Both the position numbers and the translations under genes were made by a program. DNA of 64,000 bases from Embleya scabrispora. Lineage in GTDB: Bacteria; Actinomycetota; Actinomycetes; Streptomycetales; Streptomycetaceae. This document shows, piece by piece, positions 33,808-42,400 of the stretch. The notes under the pieces are model-generated. The model searched no databases. It was not told where the DNA came from and worked only from the letters and a program-made list of their open reading frames with translations. Location: positions 620,001 through 684,000 of the forward strand of contig NZ_MWQN01000001.1 of NCBI RefSeq assembly GCF_002024165.1, given 5' to 3'. Within the stretch, counting starts at the first letter, position 1. Every line of letters begins with the position of its first letter.

Positions 33808-35161
33808 CGATGGCGCGGTCGAAGGAGCCGGAGCTCACAGTGCCGGTGAGCAACCAGAGCTGTTGGTTCCCGTTGCCATCGTCTTCCACGGTGAACACGT
33901 CGTCCGAGGACTCGCCGACTTGACCGGTCGGGACACCGTCCACGTCGCCGGCCGCGACGACCTGCTTCGTCCTATCCCAATCGGTGCCATACGTCGTGCA
34001 GGCACCAAGCGCCGACCCGGATTCGATGCATGTGTCGGGACGGAAGACCACCGAGCTGTCCTGGCTTGCGAAGTAGCCCTTGGCGGGCGTCGCACCAGGA
34101 GTATTGCTGTAGAAGTAGAGGGTGCCATCGGCATATGCGTACAGATCATCACCCGACTGGCCGCCTCGGTGGGTTATGAGGGCGCCGGTCCAGGTGCGCT
34201 TCCCCGCCGGCGTTTCGATCGGGCCGTTGTAGACCGTCGATACGACAACGCCGCCCGAGCCGGGAGTAGTTGCCGAGCTGTAGCCCTTGAGGGCACCTGT
34301 GGCGTCGGCAACGAGCACGTCGATCCTGCCGTCGTGGGTGACGTCGCCGGGCTTGGGTGCGGGCGGGTTGGGGTCACTCGGCGTATGGAAGCTGTAGGTC
34401 GTTTGTTGCGAACGGTTGCCGGCACGGTCGACCGTTTGGGCGAAGAGGTGGTTGGTTCCCCACTGTGCCACCGTGAGGGGTGGGGTGCGCCAGGTGCCGG
34501 AGGTTGGGTCGTAGATGGCTCGTGCGGCTCCGCCGACGGGGATGGTGCCGTTGAGGGAATATTCGACGGCGACTGCGTCGGGGGTGGTGGCGAAGAGGAA
34601 CACCCCTGCCTGGCCGGCGTATTTGCCGCCGCCGTCGATCGGGAAGTCGGTGCTGGTGATCGTCGGCGGAGCGGCCGCCGTGCGGTCGTAGGTGAAGGTG
34701 CAGCCCGTGGCCCAGGTCGGGTCGGGGGCGTCGGCGCGGCCGGACCGGACGCTCCAGGCGTAGGTCTTGCCGTCGGTGAGCAGGGTGGCCGGGATGTACG
34801 CCTGGGCCTCGTGGGTGCCGTACGACTCCGAGACCCAGCCGCTGTCGAAGGTGGTCGGGTCGCCGTTGCCGACCTCGTGCAGTTCGAAGTGGGCGCCGAT
34901 CAGCGGACCGTCGGCCTCGCCGACCGTCGCGAACAGGCCGAGCGAGCCGACCGGACCAAGCGCGCCGACGTAACCGCAGTCGCCCGTCGAGCCGTCGACC
35001 GGCACCGGGTTCATCCGCAGGTTCGTCGGACCGCCGGCCGCCGACGCGGGGGACGCCGGGACGGTCAACAAGCCGCCGGCCAGGACCGCGGTGGCAATGC
35101 CGCCCACCAGGGCGGGGAACCTACGGCGGTCGCGTGTGGGTTTCCTTCGGAACATGGCCAT
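33440..35161 (-). CDS. secreted FG-GAP/VCBS repeat protein, copy 2
   Basis: The 573-residue protein is a paralogue of the one at 23.6 kb, with the same order of parts. It has a signal peptide (about 1-40), an N-terminal region starting 'GGPTNLRMNPVPVDG', Ig-like segments ('VEYSLNGTIPVGGAARAIYD') and C-terminal FG-GAP loops ('GDVTHDGRIDVLVAD' and '[14 protein letters not shown]'). The middle is clearly diverged but the last 118 residues are identical, so conversion of the 3' ends is recent. ATG with GAGGAG 7 nt upstream; family similarity begins at this start. It lies 291 bp after the alpha/beta hydrolase gene on the same strand with its own conserved leader. Confidence 0.82.
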   Translation of the reverse strand: MAMFRRKPTRDRRRFPALVGGIATAVLAGGLLTVPASPASAAGGPTNLRMNPVPVDGSTGDCGYVGALGPVGSLGLFATVGEADGPLIGAHFELHEVGNGDPTTFDSGWVSESYGTHEAQAYIPATLLTDGKTYAWSVRSGRADAPDPTWATGCTFTYDRTAAAPPTITSTDFPIDGGGKYAGQAGVFLFATTPDAVAVEYSLNGTIPVGGAARAIYDPTSGTWRTPPLTVAQWGTNHLFAQTVDRAGNRSQQTTYSFHTPSDPNPPAPKPGDVTHDGRIDVLVADATGALKGYSSATTPGSGGVVVSTVYNGPIETPAGKRTWTGALITHRGGQSGDDLYAYADGTLYFYSNTPGATPAKGYFASQDSSVVFRPDTCIESGSALGACTTYGTDWDRTKQVVAAGDVDGVPTGQVGESSDDVFTVEDDGNGNQQLWLLTGTVSSGSFDRAIAIGPATRQNQDIMVPGDVTGDGLPELWIRDRTNGNVYQYASVRKADGTADLDAYTATPTLIGTGFDTTTYPKVSTDGDFDADGHADLWARTPNGNVHTFPGGNTPDPATGNTFGPAQLIAGN

Positions 35162-35168
35162 GGATGCA

Positions 35169-35383
35169 CTCCTCGTGTCGCCGGGATCACCGGACGACGG
35201 AAGGCAACCAGTCGACTGGGACACCCGCAACGGAGATGTGGTGTCGCCGAGTCGGCGCGGTTCCGGATGGTCACGGACGGGTTTCGACGGGTTACTGCAA
35301 GCCGCCTGTATCCACCGGTATGGGCGGTCCGTGGCTCACCGCGACGATTGGCGGTGACGGGAGGTTGTAGTGAGGGATGCCAC
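35169..35383 (-). promoter_or_regulatory. conserved leader of FG-GAP gene, copy 2
   Basis: On the minus strand this carries GGCATCCCTCACTACAACCTC about 200 bp before the start and a block from GGTGTCCCAG to GAGGAG matching the leader of copy 1, while the 130 bp between the two blocks is not alike. The stem near the ribosome site is GTTGCC / GGCGAC here. Confidence 0.4.
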
Positions 35384-35452
35384 AGGTTCGCGGCTCGGGC
35401 GGGTGGGGTGGCCGGGCCCGGGCCGACTGTGGCCGCCCCACCCGCCGGCGCG

Positions 35453-37057
35453 TCAGTTGCGTATCGGGATCGTGAGCGTCGAGGGGTCGTACTGCGGCGA
35501 TGTGAAGGTGAGTTGGCTGCTGAGGGGGTTGTGTTCGAGGTAGAGGGGGTCGACTGTGTCGATCACCGCGGCCAGGCTGTGGCCTGCCGGGACGTCGTAG
35601 GACGTGGCGGTCAGGTCGAGGCTAATCGGGAAGGGGGTGCCTGGGGTTTTGGCGTGGAAGGTGTACGGGGCGTGGGTGACGAGTTTGCCGATGCCCAGGG
35701 GGCCTACGTCGTATAGGTAGGCGAAGATCGTTCCGCTTTCGTGGGATGCGGTGATCGTGGTGTGCAGCTTTGTGGTGCCGCGGACCCTGGTTGGCGTGCT
35801 GTAGCGGTCGGATTGCCAGACGGCGGCGAAGGCCCTGGGCAGGAGCGGGATCGAGGCCGTGGGTGGGGCCTTGAGGAACTGGTCGAGGATGCTGGACAGG
35901 AAGATCGTGCCGCCGTCGGCCCCGGAGTCGATGCCGGTCAGGATGCGGCGGCTGTCGGTGAGTGCGAGGGTGCGGGTCGAGTTCGCCGCGGCGGGCCAGT
36001 TCGGGTAGCCCTCGTAGCCGCCGCCGGTGCGGGATTTCAGCTGTACCGCCGGCTCCCGGTCGATGCCGTTGTCGATGCCCCTGAGATGGTGGTCGAGCCA
36101 GCGGGTCGAGTCGGCCCAGACGTCGTTGGGCAGGCCGAGCAGGCCGCCCGCCTCGGCGGTGGCGTGGTCGCCGGGGCGGAATTCGAGGCGCTTGGGACCG
36201 GTCAACCGGCCGAAGAAGTCGGCGTATTGGTCGGGCGGGAAGAGCGAGTCGCCCCACGCGTTGCCGAGCATGATCGCGGGGGCGTTGGCGTTGATCCGGT
36301 CGAGGTGGGTCACCGGCGAGCGTTTGGCACCCCACGCCAGCATCTCCGGCTCCTTGGCGAGATTGCCGGAGAGGAAGTTCTTCAGGATTTCGGTGAGTTC
36401 GGCACTGGGCCGCCCGGTGAGGAAGCCGGCACCGCCCAACAGCGCGGCGGCCTGAGCGTGTTCGGTCCGGCCGGCGTATATCGACTCGATCAGGTCGGCC
36501 CAGCCGCTCATCGCGACGACGGCCTTGATCCTGGGGTCGAACGCGGAGGCGAGGAGGCTGATCCCGGCGCCGTAGGAGACGCCGGCCATGCCGATCCGGG
36601 CCGGGTCGGCGGGCGTGTTGGCCAGCGCCCAGTCGATCACCCTGGACGCGTCGGCGATGTCCGGCGGCCCGGCGGTCTCGATCTCGCCGCCCGATTGCCA
36701 GAAGCCGCGCGAGTTGTAGCCGATCACGACGTAGCCGCGCTCGGCGAGTTGTCGTGCCGGGACGACGTACTCGATCTGCGGCATCGCCCAACTGGTCGGC
36801 AGTACGACGACCGGGTAGCGGGTGCCGGGCGCGCCGCCGGTGGGGGTGATGATGTTGGCGGCCAGCTTGGTGCCGCCGTCGCCGGGGATGTCGACGAAGC
36901 GCAGGGACGAGCCGGCGGCGGACTGCACGACCGCCGCTGTGGTGGGGGCCGGGGCGGCGCCCGCCGGGGCGGCCGGGCCGAGGGCGGTCCCGGCGAGGAT
37001 CGCGGCCGAGACGACGGCGGCCGCACGAGCGCGTGGGCGCAGGCGGAATCGACCCAT
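35453..37057 (-). CDS. secreted alpha/beta hydrolase, CocE/X-prolyl-peptidase type
   Basis: The 534-residue enzyme has a signal peptide (about 1-35, ending 'GPAAPAGA') and an alpha/beta-hydrolase domain with the nucleophile elbow 'GVSYGAG' (Ser near 157). It has 'SWAMPQIEYVVPARQLAERG' and a Gly-Asp-His block 'RPGDHATAEAG' that may provide the catalytic His. A C-terminal jelly-roll region (about 370-534) ends with 'DVPAGHSLAAVIDTVDPLYL', as in X-Pro dipeptidyl-peptidase and CocE esterases. It should cleave an ester or peptide outside the cell. ATG with AGGAG about 6 nt upstream. It is divergent from the CHAT gene. Confidence 0.8.
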   Translation of the reverse strand: MGRFRLRPRARAAAVVSAAILAGTALGPAAPAGAAPAPTTAAVVQSAAGSSLRFVDIPGDGGTKLAANIITPTGGAPGTRYPVVVLPTSWAMPQIEYVVPARQLAERGYVVIGYNSRGFWQSGGEIETAGPPDIADASRVIDWALANTPADPARIGMAGVSYGAGISLLASAFDPRIKAVVAMSGWADLIESIYAGRTEHAQAAALLGGAGFLTGRPSAELTEILKNFLSGNLAKEPEMLAWGAKRSPVTHLDRINANAPAIMLGNAWGDSLFPPDQYADFFGRLTGPKRLEFRPGDHATAEAGGLLGLPNDVWADSTRWLDHHLRGIDNGIDREPAVQLKSRTGGGYEGYPNWPAAANSTRTLALTDSRRILTGIDSGADGGTIFLSSILDQFLKAPPTASIPLLPRAFAAVWQSDRYSTPTRVRGTTKLHTTITASHESGTIFAYLYDVGPLGIGKLVTHAPYTFHAKTPGTPFPISLDLTATSYDVPAGHSLAAVIDTVDPLYLEHNPLSSQLTFTSPQYDPSTLTIPIRN

Positions 37058-37258
37058 CAGGGTCTCCTGACGTCATGGTCGGGGCGTGGCCCGACCCGCG
37101 GGAAGGCATGGTGAGACGACGCCTGGGGACGGCGTCGGAGGGTGACTCACGAGTAAGTTACGCGCCGGTAAACCAAGACGGAAGTACCACGCGACGATCG
37201 ACTGAGGCACCCCCGCCCACCCGAGTACGGTGGTCCCGGCACGTGGGGGCAAGCGGGG

Positions 37259-39193
37259 GTGAACGTGGAGCGCGCGCAACACACCGAACGCGCCGCGGGA
37301 GTCGAGGACATCGGCACCGGCGCCGACGCCGAACGCGCAGCGCGGGTCGAGGACGCCGACGCCGAAACCCGCCGCGCCTGGGACCGAGGCGAACGCGGCC
37401 TGCTCCGCTGCATGGAGGCATCGGCGGCCGACGCGGCCCACCGCATCCTGCCCGGGGCCGCGGAAACGACCGGCGGGCCGCACGCAGTCGGCGGGCCGAA
37501 CGCAGTCCACGGGCCGCAGGCGACCGACGGGCGAACCGCGCCCGGCGAGGCGAACACGGGCGGCGGCCCGGGCGGGACCGGCCGAGCGGAAGAGACCGCT
37601 GGGCCGGACGTGCCCGCCGGCCGAGGAACGACCGTCGGTCCCGGGCCGACCAAGCGCCCGGACATGGCCGGCGACCCGGGCGGAGCCGCCTGCCCGGCCG
37701 CCTCCACCCCGGGGGCCGTCTCCGACTCGGGAACCGCCTCCGCCCCGAACAGGATCGACCACCCCGGCGGCATCACCGGTTCGGCCGGACCTCCCACGCC
37801 GACTACTCCCGGCGGCCGGACCACGCACGACCGCCCCGGCACCACCCCCACCTCACGCCCGACGCCCGACTCGGCCGGATCCTCCGCGCCGACCGCGTCT
37901 GCCGGCTCGGGCACGACCGGCGGCCCGACGGCTCCCGGCGGTTCGGGCATCCCGAATACGACCGATCGCCCCGAAGTGACCACCGGCTCGGGCGGATCCG
38001 CCCCTCCGGCCACCACGAGGCCCGGATCGGGGCCCACCCGGGCCTCGGCCACGAGCGGTCGCCCGGGTCCCACCGTCGGCGCAAGCGCAGCCCCCGCCCA
38101 CGGCCCCGACGTGGTCTCCGGCCCTCCCGTTCACGCCCTCCCCGAAGCCCTCACCCTCCTCACCGAAGCCCTCGCCGCCCTTCCCACCGACGATGCGCGC
38201 TGGCCGGAATTCGCCTACGCCGCCGGCGTCGCGTATGGCGTTCAGGCGGACCACGACGGCGACCCCCATACCCGCGACCAGGCTCGGATCTGCTTCCGGC
38301 GGGCCCGCCGTGCCGCGCCGGCGGATGCCCGCCTGTTTCGGGCCGCCACCCACGTGGGTGAGGCCCGCGTCGGCGCCGGCCCGGCCGGCGGTGAGTGGCG
38401 TGCCCTCCTCGACCCGCCCCCGGCCGCCGAAATCGCCGTCGCGCTGCGCCGGCTCGGAGCCGACGCGCTGGTCCAGCTCGTCCCCGGCGCCGCCGTCGTC
38501 AGCGGCGTCGACGGCTCGACCCGGCTGCTCGACCTGCCCGAACTCGACTACGGCCTGGACCTGCCCGGGAGCGATCGGGAGCTCCTGTCCGACTTCCTGG
38601 ACGTGCTCTGCGCCTGGGCCTGGGACGCGGTGATGGCCCCCGTACTCGCCGCCGTCCCCGGCGCGTCCGGCCGCACACCGTCCCTGGTCCTGCTCCCCGC
38701 CGGCCTGTTCGACTCGGTGCCCTGGCACGCCGCGTGGTCGACCGTCGACGGCCGCCGCCGACACGCGCTCCAGGTCGCGCAGATCTCGTACACCGCCTCG
38801 CCCCGCCTGCTGTGCGACGTCGCCGCGCGCCCGCCGGCCGCCCCGCACCGCCCGATCGAAATCGGCCACGCCGCCGGCGACCCGATCGTGTTCGCCCCCG
38901 ATCGCGCCGCAGGGTCCGCCGCCGAGCACCTGGCCGCCGGCGCCCACACCGTGGTGTCCACCCTCTGGCCCGTGGGCCCGACCACCGCCGCGCTGGTCCT
39001 GTACATGGCCCACCACTACCTCAACCGCCGCGACCTCCCGCCCGCCCAGGCGCTGCGCACCGCCCAACTCTGGATGCGCGACCCCAAACGCGGGATCCCC
39101 ACCGCGATGCCCGCCGAACTCGCCGCGCACGCCCGGGAGATCACCCCGAACGACCTCACCGGCTGGGCCGCCTTCACCCACTCGGGCCGGTGA
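37259..39193 (+). CDS. CHAT-family protein with a shortened, non-catalytic core
   Basis: The 644-residue protein has a charged start, then about 240 residues of Pro/Gly/Thr low-complexity sequence, a short helical TPR-like part (about 300-360) and a CHAT-like C-terminus (about 370-644). Typical pieces are present: 'ALRRLGADALVQLVPG', 'LVLLPAGLFDSVPWHAAW', 'QISYTASPRLL', 'HLAAGAHTVVSTLWPV', 'LRTAQLWMRDP' and 'LTGWAAFTHSG'. Between 'YTASPRLL' and 'HLAAGAHTVV' only about 40 residues remain, where the family has roughly 140 including the catalytic His (GCHG-like) and Cys (SC-like) motifs. It is therefore probably inactive as a caspase-like protease. GTG start after GGGGG; no frameshift is evident, so the loss is in frame. 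Confidence 0.65.
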   Translation: MNVERAQHTERAAGVEDIGTGADAERAARVEDADAETRRAWDRGERGLLRCMEASAADAAHRILPGAAETTGGPHAVGGPNAVHGPQATDGRTAPGEANTGGGPGGTGRAEETAGPDVPAGRGTTVGPGPTKRPDMAGDPGGAACPAASTPGAVSDSGTASAPNRIDHPGGITGSAGPPTPTTPGGRTTHDRPGTTPTSRPTPDSAGSSAPTASAGSGTTGGPTAPGGSGIPNTTDRPEVTTGSGGSAPPATTRPGSGPTRASATSGRPGPTVGASAAPAHGPDVVSGPPVHALPEALTLLTEALAALPTDDARWPEFAYAAGVAYGVQADHDGDPHTRDQARICFRRARRAAPADARLFRAATHVGEARVGAGPAGGEWRALLDPPPAAEIAVALRRLGADALVQLVPGAAVVSGVDGSTRLLDLPELDYGLDLPGSDRELLSDFLDVLCAWAWDAVMAPVLAAVPGASGRTPSLVLLPAGLFDSVPWHAAWSTVDGRRRHALQVAQISYTASPRLLCDVAARPPAAPHRPIEIGHAAGDPIVFAPDRAAGSAAEHLAAGAHTVVSTLWPVGPTTAALVLYMAHHYLNRRDLPPAQALRTAQLWMRDPKRGIPTAMPAELAAHAREITPNDLTGWAAFTHSGR

Positions 39194-39265
39194 GCCGCCG
39201 CGCGCCCACCCCCACCCCGCCTTCCCAAGCCGCCCGCCGGGAGCGTACTGTTCGCCACGCCATCG

Positions 39266-39382
39266 CGGGAGCTCGGACCAACCGGGCTGAGAGGGCGGCA
39301 TGGGGTGTCGGCGGCAAGCCGGCGCACACCCCGGGGCCACCGACCGCTTGAACCTGTCCGGGTAATGCCGGCGTAGGGAGAG
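39266..39382 (+). ncRNA. TPP riboswitch (THI element)
   Basis: The aptamer hallmarks are CGGGCTGAGAGGGCGG (39,283-39,298), a long variable P3 hairpin, and ACCGCTTGAACCTGTCC (39,349-39,365) followed by GGGTAATGCCGGCGTAGGGAG. These are the conserved pyrophosphate- and pyrimidine-binding helices. It ends about 12 bp before the cytX start, so thiamine diphosphate probably blocks translation initiation. Confidence 0.95.
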
Positions 39383-39393
39383 CAGGTAGAGCC

Positions 39394-40761
39394 ATGTCGG
39401 CTCCAGCAGTGGACGACGCGCGCCCCGCCACGGCACACACGGCCGCCGAGGCTCCGCTGGTCCTGGACACCGCGCCGCCGCGCACACTCGGCTTCCGCGA
39501 CCAGGCCGCGTTCTGGGCCAACCTCGGAGTGAGCCTCCTCGGCTTCTCCGGCGCCCTGTTCGTACTGGCCCCGGCCGGCTATCCACAACTGTCCATGGTC
39601 GCCGCGATCGTCGCGGCGATCGGCGGCACGCTGCTCGGCACGCTCATGGTCGCGATCGCCGGCATCCCCGGCGCCCGCAGCGGCGCGCCCGCGATGACGG
39701 TGCTGCGCGGGTTGTTCGGCACGAAGATCTCGTACGTGCCGACCGTGTTCAACATCGTCCAGTGCATCGGCTGGGGCACCTTCGAGCTGTTGGTCATCTC
39801 GCTCGGCATCGAGGCGATGACCGACGGCGACGGCCCGCACTGGCTCTACATCGTCGCCGCCGGCACGGTCACCACCGCGATGACCCTGCGCCCACTCGGC
39901 ATGCTGCGCATCCTGCGCCGCTACGTGACGATCGCGGTGGGCATCGCGATGCTCTACTTCTCGGTCCAGTTGTGGCGCGAGGGGCTGCCGCCGATGACCG
40001 AGGGCTCGTGGTCCGGCTTCTTCCCGGCAATGGACGCGGCGCTCGCGGTCGCGGTCTCGTGGGTACCGCTCGCCTCCGACTACACCCGCCACTCGCGCGG
40101 CACCAAGCCCGCGTTCTGGGCGGCGCTCGGCGGATTCTCCGTCACCAGCATCTGGTGCTACCTGCTCGGCCTGGTCGCCCTCGCCCAGGTGGGCGGCGAC
40201 GCGGACAAGATCTTCGACTCGTTCCTGGGCGTCACCGCCGGGTGGGTCTTCTTCGCGGTCCTGGTCATCCGCGAGGTCGACCAGAGCTTCGCCAACGTCT
40301 ACAGCACCGCGATGTCGATCCAGAACCTCGCGCCGCGCATCGACCGCCGGATCCTCTGCCTGGGCGTGGGCGCGCTGGTCACGGCATTCGCGCTGATGGT
40401 GAACGACTTCGACACCTACGCGAGCTTCCTGTCCCTGATCGGCTCGATCTTCATCCCGCTGCTCGGCGTACTGGCGGTGGACCTGTTCGCCGGCCGCGGC
40501 CGCTCCGGTTGGGACCTGGGCGACCGCTCGCCGGCCCGCTGGGTGATGCTCGCCCCGTGGCTGCTCGGCTTCTGCATGTACCAGCTGATCAACCCCGGCA
40601 CGGTCGAGTGGTGGGTGGACTTCTGGACCCCGATCCAGGACACCCTGCACATCCACGCCCAACGCTGGACCTCGGCCTCCCTGTTCTCCTTCGCCCTCGC
40701 CGGCGCCACCGCGTACATCGCGGTCGCGTGGGACCGCCGACGGGCGGTCGCGACGCGCTGA
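39394..40761 (+). CDS. cytX: NCS1-family transporter CytX, hydroxymethylpyrimidine uptake
   Basis: The 455-residue protein has about twelve membrane helices and NCS1 (cytosine/allantoin permease) motifs: 'FWANLGVSLLGFSGALFVL', 'GIPGARSGAPAMTVLRGLFG', 'VQCIGWGTFELLVI' and 'PLASDYTRHSRGT'. The TPP riboswitch directly upstream identifies it as CytX, the importer of the thiamine pyrimidine precursor HMP, rather than a cytosine permease. GGAG-rich sequence (GGGAGAGCAGGTAGAGCC) precedes the ATG within the riboswitch expression platform. It converges on the oxidoreductase gene with 15 bp between stops. Confidence 0.9.
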   Translation: MSAPAVDDARPATAHTAAEAPLVLDTAPPRTLGFRDQAAFWANLGVSLLGFSGALFVLAPAGYPQLSMVAAIVAAIGGTLLGTLMVAIAGIPGARSGAPAMTVLRGLFGTKISYVPTVFNIVQCIGWGTFELLVISLGIEAMTDGDGPHWLYIVAAGTVTTAMTLRPLGMLRILRRYVTIAVGIAMLYFSVQLWREGLPPMTEGSWSGFFPAMDAALAVAVSWVPLASDYTRHSRGTKPAFWAALGGFSVTSIWCYLLGLVALAQVGGDADKIFDSFLGVTAGWVFFAVLVIREVDQSFANVYSTAMSIQNLAPRIDRRILCLGVGALVTAFALMVNDFDTYASFLSLIGSIFIPLLGVLAVDLFAGRGRSGWDLGDRSPARWVMLAPWLLGFCMYQLINPGTVEWWVDFWTPIQDTLHIHAQRWTSASLFSFALAGATAYIAVAWDRRRAVATR

Positions 40762-40776
40762 GCCGAACCGGCCGGG

Positions 40777-41412
40777 TCAGCGGGCGATGGCAACGGCGAA
40801 CGGGCGGAAGCCGTGCCGGCGCATGATGTGCGGTACCACCAGGATCATCGCCTCGGTGGCGCGAGCCGTGCCGATGCCACCAAGATCCTCGATCCATTCG
40901 GGCCGCCATCCCAGGTCGCCGAGCAGACCCGCCATGATCTCCTTCGCCTGCTCGTCGTCGCCCGACAGATAGGCGGTCGGCGGAGTGGCCAGGGTTTCGG
41001 GCGCGGTCATGACCATGAACAGCATGGTGTTGAGCGTCTTGACCACCCGCGTGTCGGGCAGCGCGGCCTGAAGTCGCTCGGCGAGGCTGCCGTCGCGGTA
41101 GACCAGCTCACCGGGCAGCCCGTCGTCGGCATCGCGGGTCGCGTTGGAAACGTCGACCAGGATCTTTCCGGCGAGTTCGGCGCGCAGGTCGGATAGCCGT
41201 TCCAGGGCGGTGTCCCCGGGCGTCGCGTTGATCACGACGTCCGCGTTGCGGGCGGTGGTGCGCTGGTCGGCGAAAGAGACGCGGGGGTCGGCGCCGGCGG
41301 CGTCCTCCGGCGAGCTCCGGTGGCCCAGGGTGACGCGGTGCCCGGCCGCGGCGAACTTGTGGGCCAGGTTCGCGCCGACGCGGCCGGCGCCCAGGATGCC
41401 GATGTTGGTCAT
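40777..41412 (-). CDS. NAD(P)-binding oxidoreductase, F420-dependent NADP reductase-like
   Basis: The 211-residue protein has a Rossmann fold opening 'IGILGAGRVGANLAHKFA' (GxGxxG), 'VTLGHRSSPED' (Arg for the NADP phosphate), 'ADVVINATPGDTALERL' and 'KILVDVSNATRD', and ends in a helical C-terminus. It matches the NADPH-dependent F420 reductase / pyrroline-5-carboxylate reductase-like group. The acceptor (F420 or another) is not determined. It is 59 bp downstream of the inositol-monophosphatase-like gene in the same direction and probably co-transcribed. Confidence 0.75.
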   Translation of the reverse strand: MTNIGILGAGRVGANLAHKFAAAGHRVTLGHRSSPEDAAGADPRVSFADQRTTARNADVVINATPGDTALERLSDLRAELAGKILVDVSNATRDADDGLPGELVYRDGSLAERLQAALPDTRVVKTLNTMLFMVMTAPETLATPPTAYLSGDDEQAKEIMAGLLGDLGWRPEWIEDLGGIGTARATEAMILVVPHIMRRHGFRPFAVAIAR

Positions 41413-41471
41413 GAGGTGATGCTCCTAGCGGTATTGGCGGGAAACGAACAGCGGTGAAGCCCGGGGCCCGC

Positions 41472-42284
41472 TCAGGCGACCGCCGACAGCACCCCAAGCG
41501 CCGCAGCGTGAATACCGGGCGCAGCGGCCAGGAAGTCCGGACTGCCCGTGGTCCACGGCTCACCCGCCAGGTCGGTGACGACGCCCCCGGCCTCGGCGAC
41601 CAACAAAGCGCCGGCGACCAGCCCGGACCGAACATCGGAGAACTGCCAGAACGCGTCCATGCCCCCGCCGGCGACGTGAATGAGCTGCAAGGTCGCCGGC
41701 ACGGACACCCGTACGACAAGACCGTTGACCAGCATCGCGGTAACCGATTCACCGATCCGCCGGAACGTGTCCCCGTCCTCCCCCGGCCTGGCCTGGCCGG
41801 TCCCGGTGAGCGCGGCGCCGAGGTCGGTCTTGGCGGACACTCGCAAAGGACGCCCATCGAGCCACGCGCCCCCGCCCGCGGTGGCGGTGTACGTGTCACC
41901 GGTCAGCGGCAGGTGGACCACGGTCAGCACCGGCCGGTTGTCCCGCACCAGGGTGGCCGTAACACCCCAGTCGGGCATCCCGTGTACGTGGTTGATGTTG
42001 CCCTCGGCCGGGTCGACGACCCACCACTCCCCGACCGGGAGCGGACCCCCGGCCAACTCGTCCTCGGCCCACCGCGATCCACGCCGCGCCCGCAGCAGCG
42101 GCTCACGCAGCACGTTCAGCACCGCGTCGTCGTTGGCGTGGATCTCCTCGACGATCTCGCTCGGACTCACGGCTCGGGCGTGCGGGGTGTAGCGGTCGCG
42201 CAGGGTCGCTCCGGCGGTCCGCACCGCGGCGGTCACCGTCGGCATCAGCGTCGTGTCGGCGTCGAAGGGCAGGGCTGTAGTCAC
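41472..42284 (-). CDS. inositol-monophosphatase-like protein with altered metal motif
   Basis: The 270-residue protein has the fold markers of the IMPase family: 'VEEIHANDDAVLNVL', 'RWAEDELAGG' (first metal Glu) and 'WWVVDPAEGNINHVHG'. It ends with 'AGALLVAEAGGVVTDLAGEPW'. In the canonical DPIDGTxN motif the second Asp is Glu and the Thr is Asn here, so magnesium binding may be changed. It may be a phosphatase on an unusual sugar phosphate, or a non-catalytic homologue. GTG start. It is divergent from a LysR regulator and heads a two-gene operon with the oxidoreductase. Confidence 0.75.
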   Translation of the reverse strand: MTTALPFDADTTLMPTVTAAVRTAGATLRDRYTPHARAVSPSEIVEEIHANDDAVLNVLREPLLRARRGSRWAEDELAGGPLPVGEWWVVDPAEGNINHVHGMPDWGVTATLVRDNRPVLTVVHLPLTGDTYTATAGGGAWLDGRPLRVSAKTDLGAALTGTGQARPGEDGDTFRRIGESVTAMLVNGLVVRVSVPATLQLIHVAGGGMDAFWQFSDVRSGLVAGALLVAEAGGVVTDLAGEPWTTGSPDFLAAAPGIHAAALGVLSAVA

Positions 42285-42387
42285 GATCGGCTCCCGGGTT
42301 TCGATGGTCGCGGCGCGGCTTCCGCTCGCGGCGCACTTCGAAGCTAGAACCCCGATCGATTAACAACAAGTGCATGCTTCTCACTCG

Positions 42388-42393
42388 TAGAGT
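42388..42393 (+). promoter_or_regulatory. -10 box of leaderless lysR promoter
   Basis: TAGAGT ends 7 bp before the LysR ATG and would start transcription at the start codon. The 116-bp divergent gap also holds AGTGCATGCTT, a partial palindrome that could be a LysR site. Confidence 0.4.
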
Positions 42394-42400
42394 TACTCCC

